Assembly: GCA_003988855.1 (NCBI GenBank)
Contig: QYAI01000058.1
Coordinates: 124,001-188,000, forward strand
Reading direction: 5' to 3'
DNA length: 64,000 nucleotides
Source: Arachnopeziza araneosa
Lineage: Eukaryota; Ascomycota; Leotiomycetes; Helotiales; Arachnopezizaceae
Shown: positions 21,072-31,053 of the stretch, in pieces
Layout of the letters: every line of letters starts with the position of its first letter
How positions within the stretch are numbered: position 1 is the stretch's first letter
Notes under the pieces: generated by a model
The model's input: only the letters and a program-made list of their open reading frames with translations
Told to the model about the DNA's origin: nothing
Databases searched by the model: none
Translations under genes and position numbers: made by a program

Positions 21072-23836
21072 CTATTCGAGAAGACTCAATACATTATAAT
21101 TCCCATATTGCATTGCCTTTTCATATGCTGACTTCCTACGACTATCTTTTGCAGCCTTGTTTGATCCAGCCCGAAGAAGCAGGTGTACAGTCCGCTTAGG
21201 ATCACCGAGTTTAGCTGTGGCTGCAATCATTAGTGGAGTCAAACCCCAATCCGACGTCGCGTGAATATTGGCTCCCTTTTCTAACAATAATTGAGTTAGA
21301 AAATAATCTCCATGCCCCGCGACTTGATGTAGTGGTGTCCATCCGCTATTGTTGCTTGCATCAATGTCTGCATTCCATTCAAGTAAGAGGCGGATAGCAG
21401 ACTCGTGTCCATACCAGGCAGCTCCAAGCAGAGGCGTCCAGCCCGAATTAGTCTTTACTTCGATATTCGCCTTTTTTGCTAGCAGCTTGCGCATAATCCC
21501 AATGTGTTGGTTCCTGCACGCGCAAGCTAATGCACCCCACCCGTTATTATTCTTGGCTTCGAAATCAGCTCCATGTTCTAGCAGCAACTCGACTATTGCT
21601 TCCTGGCCATTCCAAGCTGCAGATATTAGAGCTGTCCATCCATCACTAGATCTATCTTTTACATCTACCCCTTCTTTCAAAAGAGCTTTTACTGTTCCTT
21701 CTAAACCAAAAGATGCTGCAACCTGCAACCGTGGAGCATCAACCGCGGTTCGACTACCAGACGCTCCGTATCGGTAGTTTGAGCTGTGCATCATAAAGTA
21801 CATTAACTTGGGTACTTGCTTCAGAAACTCGAGAACCAAAGCTAACGTGCCACTTTCCGTATAGTGTTTTGCGTGGTGACCCCAATATTTAGCAGCGTAT
21901 GAAAGGAGTGAGTAAGTTCTTGACAGACTGCCTATGCTTTCATAACTCATATCCGTGTGAACAGTCAATTTTTGGAAGCACATGTAAATAACACATGTCC
22001 TTGTAATGTAGTCCTGAGCAGCTGGGAAAAGCTCGTTTTGGATGGAAAGTAAATAGTTCTTTACCGTTTGATGGGAGAAGCGCATAGTATTGGCTTCTCG
22101 ATCAACAGTAATTAAGCCTGCACATACTGAGACTATGTCTTCTTCATCTATCAGGTATTCTTCATCAAAATCTCTTTGCGCAGGTTCTACGGTCAGTGCG
22201 TGCCGTATCTCATCAATTGTTAAAGGCCGCAGAGAGCAGAAAATCCATGAAAGGGTCTTTTTAGCGATAAAAATTTCGTCATCTTTCTGCGCTAAGATTC
22301 TCCTTTTTGCGTTATCATAGATGGGTCCCAAATCTTCTGTCAAGCGCTCCAAGGCTAATTTGACGCCATGTTTATTCTTTTGTTCTCGAAGCTCATCAAG
22401 GTGCAATCGAGGTAGTAGAAACCTTCCAAAAAATTAGACTTGTTTATCTTATTATAATGGGAAAGAGTGTACAAGCCCCTTGCATTTCGCACAATCTTTG
22501 TAATTATAGCATTTTGCGGTTCTGCATCTCCCTCTACACGACGTTTCAAACGGATATCCTCTTCTAAACAGCCTTTAACATATTTAGTTACATCGTCATC
22601 GGTCGCCTGGATTGATAGTTCAATTGCGCCTGGAATTTTATCTGCGACAGCGGCGTCGGGTCGTGAAGTTAGCATAATAGTAGTTGTTGGTGTTAACTTA
22701 GCTAACTCATTAGTGAAATTCTCATGAGTTCTGTTGTCAACTGAAAATTCGTCAATGACATCAATGATGATAAATGTCTTCGGATTGGTTGAACATTCGG
22801 ACTGCAGCATTGTAGTTATATCAGTCGATTTCAGCCTTGTCTTTCTTGTAGAGTGATCATTGTAGAGTGCCATGAGTTGGTCTGGAGCAGTCCCCTTTCT
22901 TTGAATGAGTTGTCGTAAAAGGCTCCCTAGCATATTGGATTCTGACTGATTTCCTTTGTCCTTATAATCGAAGTAGAGGTAGGCAAGAGTAGCGTCATTT
23001 TTCATACAAAAGCTTTCAAGGTGGTTGATCACAATGGATCTAGAGAATTTTGTCAGTGCCATCCTACGTAAGGGATTAGAAGCAGATTATAGATGAGACA
23101 TACGCCATAATTGTTTTACCTGCACCAGCTTTGGGTGGAGAAAGTAGATTAGTTGACCAGTTTTGATCAAAGGGCGGGGTTAGCTTACGGGGCCCATGAC
23201 TTGTAGAAATTCTTGGCCTATAATTACACGTGTTATATCCAGTAGTCTTTGACAACATGGTTAAGGAAGATCTCTTACCCTTTCTATCGTTGTACACCAT
23301 GTCAACGGTCTTGCGATAAGATTTAACTCCCCCTTCATACCAGTAAATCCGTTCTCCAAGGCTTTTGAAAGCCGTCTTAACGCAGTTAGAATTGATGTCG
23401 TGCTCAATTATCATGCTCAGACTTACATATGGTCCATCTCTAAAACAATTTGAAAGGCTGACTTTTGACGCTCTAGAGCGCCAATGATTTCCATCGCCTC
23501 ACTTTTCTGGAAGGGCCATTTGAGAGATTTTCCGGATTTCTGTTTCAACCTTGTGTATAGCTCTTCTAACGACGACTGGAACTGGGCAATTGGATCTTGA
23601 GGAATGGCTAGAGACCGTATTGCTAAGTCCCAGTTATCGCTACCTTGGTCTTTCCCTGCCAATTCCTTCAGGTTGAACAGAATCCCGGTACAAAAAGCGA
23701 TCTCAGTTATGATCCTCTTCCTCTCTTCACCAGCTTTAGAAGCAGTAGTCAAGAGGGTTGTAACGTTCCCGGAAAGTTGTAGAATAGCTATAATACTAGC
23801 GATGGTGCTCAGAGAATCCGTCATACTGGGCTCCAA
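21072..23836 (-). pseudogene. NACHT-ankyrin STAND (NLR-like) gene, probably decayed
   Basis: Exons: 23836-23423 (N-terminal STAND-associated helical domain, SLSTIASIIAILQLSG), about 23414-23104, 23063-22473 and 22422-21072. The last two introns (40 and 50 nt) join in frame. NACHT motifs: Walker A reads PPKAGAGKTIMA, where the first Gly of GxxGxGKT is Pro, and Walker B reads FIIIDVIDEF. A winged-helix-like stretch (LSWIFCSLRPLTIDEIRHAL) follows, then six to seven ankyrin repeats (residue pattern GWTPLxxAAxxGHxxxxxLLLExxAD) nearly identical in design. Such proteins act in fungal non-self recognition and cell death. Damage: the first two coding blocks are in different frames without a proper intron, and between VYNDRKGKR and the P-loop the conserved text (AKNFYKSWGPVS then TAA) sits in another frame. 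The C-terminal half is intact. Confidence 0.65.
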
Positions 23837-25109
23837 TTTGGTGGGTGGTGATGAGAAAGATTACCGTAAGGGCGAAGCACAAGCAGTGAAACTTTACCTA
23901 CTCATTTAGTGGTTGTACAGCGGGGTTAGCTGCCTGAGGCTAGAATAATTGTGTTCGGTATACTGGTAAAACTAGAATGGCTACAACTTAGCATAAATAA
24001 CTCACAATTATAGGCTAAACTAGTACAAACTCGGAGCAATATCATTCCGATAATTACTTATGTAATCATCCATTGTTTTCTCTCAAGTCTCTCTGGTGTA
24101 TTTCGCAGTACAGACTAAGTATACAAGAATACAAGTATACCTTTATAAAATATCAAGTTATTAGCAATACAAAATTAAGTTTTGAAGTTTAAGTTATCCT
24201 TATATTCACGACAAAAGTTGCGGGTAGTGGATATCAGTATTGAGTTCTGAAGTCCGGTTTTCAGGTCTGCAACGTACTTTTTGTCAAACATCTTGGTGCC
24301 GACCAATATGAAAGAGAATACGGGCTAGGTCTTCGAACCTTCTATTATTGATGGGTTAAAGCAAGCTGAGGATATTGATATAACTCTTTGATAGAAACCT
24401 ACATGGAAGAAGTTCGCAATTGAAAAATGAAGCTTTGTCTTGAAAATGCGTGTCCGCAGAGGCGCAGTTTTGTGCAAAGCATGAAGCTTTTCTTCAAATT
24501 TATTTCCTCCATTTTCCATAAGTTTTCTGTGTTAGGAACCATCTCTATATAGTATCAATCTCAGAATGTAGGAAGCTTGCATGGGCTTCTTTATCGCTGG
24601 TCCACATGCAACAAGACTGTTCTCACAGCAAAAGTTGTAGTTATTTTTTATTTGCTCCGTTTACCCCTACTTAAATCATTGATGCAATAGTCATACAAAA
24701 AACCCAGTCATTTATNGTTTGTATATTGAAAATAACGTGACTTGATTGTCGTTAAGGACTTACATAACATGAATCCGCCAGATATACTCCACCAATTGCC
24801 AAGCGCCAAGCGTAAGCTGTTCCAAACCAGCTTTTAGTCTCCGCTCTCCATTCCGATCCGGTATAGATCCCATCAATGCAGCAAATAAGAAAGCCCCACA
24901 AGTCCGCCCAGCTTTCAGCCGCCCGGTAGTTTTGCCCAATAAGTTTAAGTTTGCGCCACCAATGCGGCACTATTGTCAGCTAAGCTTCAGCTGAAGTCGC
25001 ATGTGCTAGGGCGATGTATAAGGAGACGTCCTCTTATGATGGACATCTGTATTCTTTCTTGTATTATTTTTCCAACGTTGAATGATTGTTTTTCTGAGAG
25101 TTTGCAACG
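23837..25109. other. AT-rich intergenic region
   Basis: Contains the upstream region of the NACHT-ANK gene and of the flavin monooxygenase. A locally GC-richer island at about 24765-24965 carries an open frame on the minus strand (72 aa, Trp-rich) with no recognised match. One undetermined base at 24716. Confidence 0.4.
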
Positions 25110-26906
25110 ATGCAAAACCCGTACGATCTGGTGGTCATCGGAGCTGGTCCACATGGGCTCATCGCCGCGTACATGTGGCTTGAAAAACATCCTACCTCCA
25201 GTGTAGCAATTCTCGAGAGCGAGTCAGAAATCGGGTGCGTTGGTCATTCTCGACTCTACTTTTTCAAATTCACGTCAAGCTAAATAAGCACCACAGAGGA
25301 ACATGGGCTCACAGCCGTATCTATCCTGGGATGATGACCCAATCCCCCCTGGGCAAAATCGAGTACAGTGTATACCAGATGCCGCCGCCAGAACTAGAGA
25401 GTACTTATTTCGACCTCATGCCTGGAAGCCACGTCTGTGCTTATCTGGAAGCTTTCTCACGGCATAAAGCCTGGGGAGGGAAGACGCTGCGTGAGCGAGT
25501 GCAGTTTGATTTTCACGTTGAGAATGTTTACTGGGATGATNTCAACGGGAGAAGAGTTTACACCATCCGCGATTCGAATTCTGATGGCCTCGTTACAGCT
25601 AGAAAACTCATGGTAGCAACTGGGTTAACGAATGTCCCCCGTCTACCAAAATTCATGATAACAAAGGGGAATGAATTTACCCCGCCGATTATCCACTCGA
25701 AAAATCTTTCTCGAAAATCAGATTTTCTCCTCTCCTCCTCTGTCCGAAAAGTCGTGGTATTAGGTGGTGCCAAATCGGCCTTTGACACAATTCAGATGCT
25801 CGTCAAAGCTGGAAAATCCGTCACTTGGATCATTCGCTCTGAAGGTAGTGGTCCAGCATGCATGGCCGATTCCGTCCCACCACCTATCTTTAATCTCAAG
25901 AACAGCAGTGAGTTGATCAGCACGCGTTTTGTATCGAAGCTCTCCCCTTCCATCTTTGAGCCTGTTGATGGATGGGCATGGTTCTGGCATCAGAGCAGGA
26001 TTGGTATTGCGATCAGTAAGTTCTTTTGGAAGTTGATTAATCTCAAAGGGTTGAGAGCCGCCGGTTATGATAGGGATGAGAGATTGAAGAATTTAAAACC
26101 TGTGAGACCCATGTTTTATGTCGATACGATTGGCGTTGTGAATGCGGGGGATTTGTGGCCGACTGTTGCTCAGGCAAGGGTTGTCAAGGAAAGAGTTAAG
26201 GAGCTGTCTGGGAACGAGGTGGTTCTTTCTGGGGGTGAGCATGTGCAGTGCGATGCACTGGTTGTTTGTACAGGGTGGGATGATAGGGTTAAGATTTTTA
26301 CGGCAGAACAATCTGCGGAACTGGGATTACCTGTTGATGTGAAGGAAGAAACTGCCTCTTCCAGGGACGATTGGGAGGACTTGATTGCAGCGGCAGACAA
26401 GGAGGTCTTATTGCGATTTCCAAGACTGGAAGATCAACCTACATTTCCTAAAGCGAGAAAGGTAACAACTCAGGCCAAGTTATACCGATCCATGGTCCCG
26501 ACAGATCCGCTCTTCAGTGATGGTAGTCTCGTCTTCCTTGGGCATATCATGGCGAGAGATACGTGGACTCTGGCTGAGATTCAAGCTTTGTGGGCAGTAT
26601 CGTTCATGGATGGCAAGGTGGAACGGAAGACCCGAGAAGAGATGGAGAAGGATGTGGCCATGGTGATTGCGTGGCGCAGGAGAAGGTATCTGGGTGATGG
26701 GAACATGTATTTGTTTGATGGACATGAGGTGAGTAGATTTTTAACACCTGGGTGTGAGTGAGACTGACTGGGAGCAGTATTATAGTCAACTGCTGCGTGA
26801 TATGGGTTTGAATGATGTTAGGAAGGTGGGAGGTTGGAAGGAATTGTTTTCTCCATATGATGTGAATGATTACAAGGGCTTGATAGAGGAGTGGAAGGCT
26901 TTGTAA
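25110..26906 (+). CDS. Flavin-containing monooxygenase
   Basis: Exons 25110-25234, 25297-26728 and 26778-26906 give 561 aa. The N terminus has the FAD-binding Rossmann motif (VVIGAGPHGL). The intron junction rebuilds IGGTWAHSR, the GGTW motif of class B flavoprotein monooxygenases. A second Rossmann motif for NADPH follows (VVVLGGAKSAFD), and LMVATGLTNVP plus DALVVCTGWD are the two ATG-type linker motifs. These enzymes use NADPH and O2 to oxygenate small molecules and are frequent in secondary metabolism. One codon holds an undetermined base (25541). All splice sites are canonical, and no damage is seen. The start ATG directly precedes the FAD motif, as usual. The substrate is unknown; no clustered biosynthetic core enzyme is in the window. 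Confidence 0.88.
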
Positions 26907-26916
26907 GGTTTACAAT

Positions 26917-27420
26917 TCTTACAGCCTTAATTTCCAATTCCATCAAAGCGCCCAGAACACTGCTTAGCCATGAATACACTTCTAGAATCGTCAACTTGTC
27001 GAGTCTTGTCGCATGAAGGAAACTCCAGTTATCTAAAAGCCATTTAAAATAGATTTTTCTTCGTAAGCTCTTATTCAAGCTTTCCTCTCTCGCGGTAAGA
27101 GCATATCTCTCCTCCAACTGATATCGCTGCTTCCTCACATGTTGGATCTCAGCCATCTTCTGCCCAAAGGCTTTGCTTCAAAGCTAGTCCTGTGCGGTGG
27201 GCAAGAAAATCTAGCGTCGTTGCCTCTTTGTGGACCGTTGGGTCTCGTTGCGAAACGACGGTAGAATATCCTTGAGAGATTGATTGAGATCGAGCTTCTT
27301 ATCATGTGCAAGGATGCCAAGCGCGGCGGCAGTAAAGCTCTTGGAGAGTGAAGCTATATGATAGATGGAGAATGACGAAGGTTTACCAGGTAACTGACCA
27401 CGAGCTGACCTTCTAGTTGA
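26917..27420 (-). pseudogene. Second class C beta-lactamase-like gene fragment
   Basis: Reading the minus strand from about 27420: GQLPGKPSSFSIYHIASLSK, with catalytic S-x-x-K (SLSK), then SFTAAALGILAHDKKLDLNQ and, after a frame change, TTLDFLAHRTGLALKQSLW. This matches the N-terminal half of the family also seen at 11960-13414. Downstream, stops replace conserved positions (for example EDG-TGA-DP, where Trp is expected) and the sequence fades into ESLNKELTKKNLF-like residues. There is no C-terminal half. It is a relic, converging on the flavin monooxygenase gene. An open frame of 112 aa at 26818-27156 in another phase is a by-product. Confidence 0.65.
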
Positions 27421-28448
27421 TCTCCTCTAGCACGCACAGGTCCTGGCGGCCAACCTCGTGGGACTAGCCCCTTACACCCACTTCCTCTGTAAGTAAATAC
27501 CTACAGGGGTAGACATTAGTTAGATAGACAGTGTTAACAAAAATTTCAGAGATAAGTACCTACATGCCTACTAGCCCTACTCCGATTAAATAACTTTACT
27601 GATCCGCCACAATCCCACAACTTAAAATTAAGCTGTTGTTCTCAAACGGTAACTAACTAGATCACAACAGAGTACATGAGCTCCTGCTTGTATATTATCA
27701 AGCGTTCTCGAGAAAGCCTCAAAGTCAGTTCCAGATCAATTGATTTTCAACAACATCATACTCAATGTTAATTAAGTAGCAAACTTCTTTCTTAGCCTTG
27801 TAAGCTTAAAACTTAACGACAAACTTGCTAAGACTGCTAAGCAGATAGTAGCGAACAAGACAGTTTTTTTTGTAATCTCGAGTGGACATTACGTGGAGCT
27901 ACTACAACTCGTAACGCAGAGAAGGCCTAATGTTAAGCATAATTTCTACTACTTCAAGTGCTAGCGCCTTAATTGAACTACTAGCACAGTATTAGATTAG
28001 TTTATTAGTAACTACAGTTAACATAAGGCAGAATGCAACATTACTAGCAGAGATGCAGAAATAGCGTAACTTTATAAACTTCTTAGTCTTTGACAGAGAA
28101 TATTATCTCTGTTCTCGCTATGCTATGTAGTGAGAAAGACGTAATGATAGAAGAGAGAGACTTTGGAGGTCACTTGAGGTCAATAGGAAGATAAATGAAC
28201 AAATAGCCGAGTTGTTAGTTCTGAACACGAACAGTGGAATGGCTGCAACTACAAGCAGTACATAATTGAGGTTGGAATTGAATTTACAATCGTTGCTAAG
28301 TATANTACTTTCTTCTACTTGATGCTATGAAGTAGTCACCTTTCACTGCACAAAAAAAATTATAAAGTTTGAACCAAACTCCGTCATTTTGGGCTTGAAG
28401 TTATGTAACATAAAGATCTTCAAGTACCCTTCTCCTGGAACCAGATAT
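27421..28448. other. TE-like, stop-rich degenerate region
   Basis: About 1 kb, AT-rich and dense in TAG/TAA/TTA in all frames, with the texture of the RIP-mutated element at 45-50 kb. No motif is clear enough to name the element. One undetermined base lies near 28306. Confidence 0.4.
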
Positions 28449-28724
28449 CTAGTTATTCCCAAACGGAATATCCTGGTTCACCTTACGGTCCGCCAACTCG
28501 TTGATCTTGCCATCGTCTTGCTGAGGAACGCCGAGGTCGCTTGCTCCTTGGTCGATGCCTGAAAACCAACATCAGCGATTTACGAAGAGCATGAGGAGAG
28601 AGCAACGGGACAGACCTTGGTTGGCATCACCGTCGGCTGTGCGCTCCACCTCATCGCCGGGCTGCGATTGCTGGTTCAACTTGTTATCAACAGCGCCGCT
28701 TACTTTGTCCATGAGTCCTGACAT
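28449..28724 (-). CDS. Small hydrophilic protein, 72 aa
   Basis: Exons 28724-28616 and 28558-28449 are joined over a 57-nt intron (GTCTGT...TTCAG) and give 72 aa beginning MSGLMDKVSGAVDNKLNQ. The protein is very hydrophilic, rich in Asp, Gly, Asn and Gln, with no signal peptide or membrane segment. It has the look of small stress- or starvation-induced fungal proteins of the MSGLMDKV...-type, but I cannot assign a family with confidence. Supporting evidence for being real: both exons are open throughout, splice sites are good, codon use is GC-rich compared with the AT-rich flanks, and a 5' leader with CT-rich tracts lies upstream. It reads away from the LTR relics to its right. Confidence 0.65.
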
Positions 28725-29340
28725 GTTGATGAGTTGATATCTGAAATGTGCTTTGCTTGGTTTGATGAGGGTGAGGTATAGTATGGTACAGTTGAAGTAT
28801 AAGGCTCAGTGAAGAGAAATGCGCGCTGCGAGAGGGAGAAAGCTGGATTTTTATACTTGAAAGCTGAGAGTTGTTTTGCGCGGTCAAACATTGATCAGAT
28901 GTTGGATTTTCTCCCCTAGCACCCGCGACGTCACTCCATATAGTACGGAGAAAATCGCAAAAACCTGGATGCAAAATAATCAAATGGATCTTAAGAGGGG
29001 TATTAAGTTTCATAAGATAGGGATTGCCCTGTTTTTTTTTTTAGAACGTGACGTATCGAGGAACCTTCTGTACGGTCTGCGGAAGATCGTCACGACGACG
29101 ACGTCACGGTGTAGGTTACGAGCCTGCTGGCATAGGTCTGTGCGGACAGGCTGTCATTTAGTGCTCTCGCTTGGTGAAGAACACCCAAAAAAAAAAGACG
29201 AAATCTCTACTTTTAGACTCGAAGATTAATAACAAATAAACTAGGAAAAAATAATTTAACAAGTTATTATTAATAAAGATAAAACTATATACAACTTAGG
29301 TATTTTAAATTAGAAGTTATTGTACGAGGGTAGGAGGAGC
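28725..29340. other. Upstream region of the small hydrophilic protein
   Basis: Promoter-like CT/GA-rich tracts close to the gene, then poly-T/A runs (29030-29041, 29188-29197) and an AT-rich zone. No gene. Confidence 0.4.
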
Positions 29341-29875
29341 AGCCAATAAAATAAGAATATCAGTCAATAAAATCCGTATGATCAATGCTCCATTCGCAAC
29401 AACGCAATCTATTCTCTCTTCTCTACCTCCATGATTCTCCTGCTGTTGTCTGTATTCCGTATCCCATGAATCTTCTCTTTTTGTTCTTGTGTCTCTCCTT
29501 CTTGCTGTGTAGATGCATAGTAGGACCTCCTTTATAGAGAGTCCTCAACACGTGTGGAAAACCTGAGCATGATCACGGGAATAAGTGGAGAAAAGAGCCT
29601 GGCGGCATCACCTTTAGTTCTTTCCTAGCTAGTTTCTTTTCTCACCAATACACCACTTTTCCACTTCCAGACCAAGCTCTTTTCTACACGTGCTTTCACT
29701 AGCGAAATAGCTGGAAGATACCGTGCACCCTAGAACCCCACTACGTTGTCTTTTGGTTTTGGCTGCAATCTAAGTATTGCTAGTTGTAACTGTAAAGGTT
29801 CACGATTGCACGGTCAGAACACGTGAACGATAAATCTGTTATTTCAAGAAAGTAAAGCTGAAAAGCAACAAGTAA
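29341..29875 (-). repeat. LTR-like relic with TATA block
   Basis: On the minus strand 29557-29522 reads CACACGTGTTGAGGACTCTC followed by TATAAAGGAGGTCCT, and downstream (to about 29400) a leader rich in AGAGAAGA. The same block occurs at 20882-20848. Likely a fragment or solo LTR; ends and target duplication not identified. Confidence 0.5.
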
Positions 29876-30095
29876 CGGCACGAACACGAATATGACTAGT
29901 CAAGAGGCATATGGGAGTGCGTTGATAGTCTGAGTATATTCGGTTCATAGGCTAGCTACGAAGGAAAAGAAGAATATGAGGAAAGAAAAACTACCGAATA
30001 GACTCTGAATGTGCCCCTTACGAGTATTCTCCACACTTCGGTAATGAGGTCCTGTCCGCATGACATTTGTAACACGTGATATTCTGCTCATCACA
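29873..30095 (+). repeat. Copy of the 49.45-kb solo LTR family
   Basis: GTAACGGCACGAACACG at 29872, GAGTGCGTTGATAGTCTGAG and GGCTAGCTACGAAGGAAAAG match 49451 onward almost base for base; both end CTGCTCATCACA. This copy lacks the TG start, has internal differences (it contains CGAGTATTCTCC and CATGACATTTGTAACACGTG) and no target duplication was found. Confidence 0.8.
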
Positions 30096-31053
30096 ATTGC
30101 CGTCTATTTTACGCGGCTTCTTAAAGCATCTAGTAATATTAAAGTATTTCTTAGAGAGTAGCAACTATGCATCTGCTACGCGCAAGCTCGTTATTGGTTG
30201 TCGTCCGTAGATGTAGTTAGATGCTGTCAAATCGAGGACGTAGAAAGCTTGCTCTTCCTCCCAAGTCAATTTAGGAATCCCGGGCATATGAATCGTTGTG
30301 CTAAACAGCCCCGAGCAACATTCGTTCCGTACCGTTCTTGTCATTCCTGATCGCCAGCCAACGGAACACATCTTGGTTCGTTACACTAAAGATATGTCTT
30401 GGGCACTATCATATTCGGTTGTTGGAACTCGCCAATGTACCCCACGATATGAGTCTAAGACCCAACGCGGACTGTACAGTATAAACAAGCGAAAAAAAAG
30501 CCATGGAAAAATCTTGGTAGAACTATTCTCATCGACAATAATTTCGTTCCTATGAGGTCTTTGAGGCCACTGCACGCCACATCATCGGACCGCGAAGTCC
30601 GCCGAAACAAATATCACCGAAGAATTTTTTTACGCCACATCGCAATAATGCATTGATTATAATCCGTATCGCAATGTTAGTTCCTTATAGAGATGCGAGA
30701 CAAAGACAAGGCCTTCTAGAGCATGTCAGTGGATCTGACAAGCGGCTGTGGCGTTTCTTCATCTGTATCTCTTCTTATAGGGCTGTGGATGAATCAGTGA
30801 GGTCCTCCATCTTCTCATGCTCTCCATCGCTCTGCAGGACTAACACTTCCCCCCAATAGTATGCCGTGTAGCTATTCGGGCGCGTGTGCGAGGTCTATTT
30901 GTTCCCGTAGGCGGGCTGGTTATCAGTACATGCGGGCCGGGTGTGGCCCGCCTTTCAGCCTTATCTATCTATTTCCTTCGCTTTGCTTCGCTTTTCGCAA
31001 AATTTCCTTTGTGAGCTTTATCATATTCATGAATTATATTTTCTTATTAAAAC
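30096..31053. other. Upstream region of the HET gene
   Basis: No gene is supported; small frames at 30165-30575 lack domains. A strong GC hairpin, GCGGGCC-GGGTGT-GGCCCGC, lies at about 30928-30949. The promoter of the HET gene is presumably at the right end. Confidence 0.4.

Noticed and set aside
24752..24970. Trp-rich 72-aa frame in a GC-richer island
   Set aside because: Could be a fragment of an unknown gene, but no motif or flanking exon supports it.
25110..27420. Flavin monooxygenase plus beta-lactamase-like relic as a biosynthetic cluster
   Set aside because: No polyketide, peptide or terpene core enzyme is present nearby, so a cluster is not supported.
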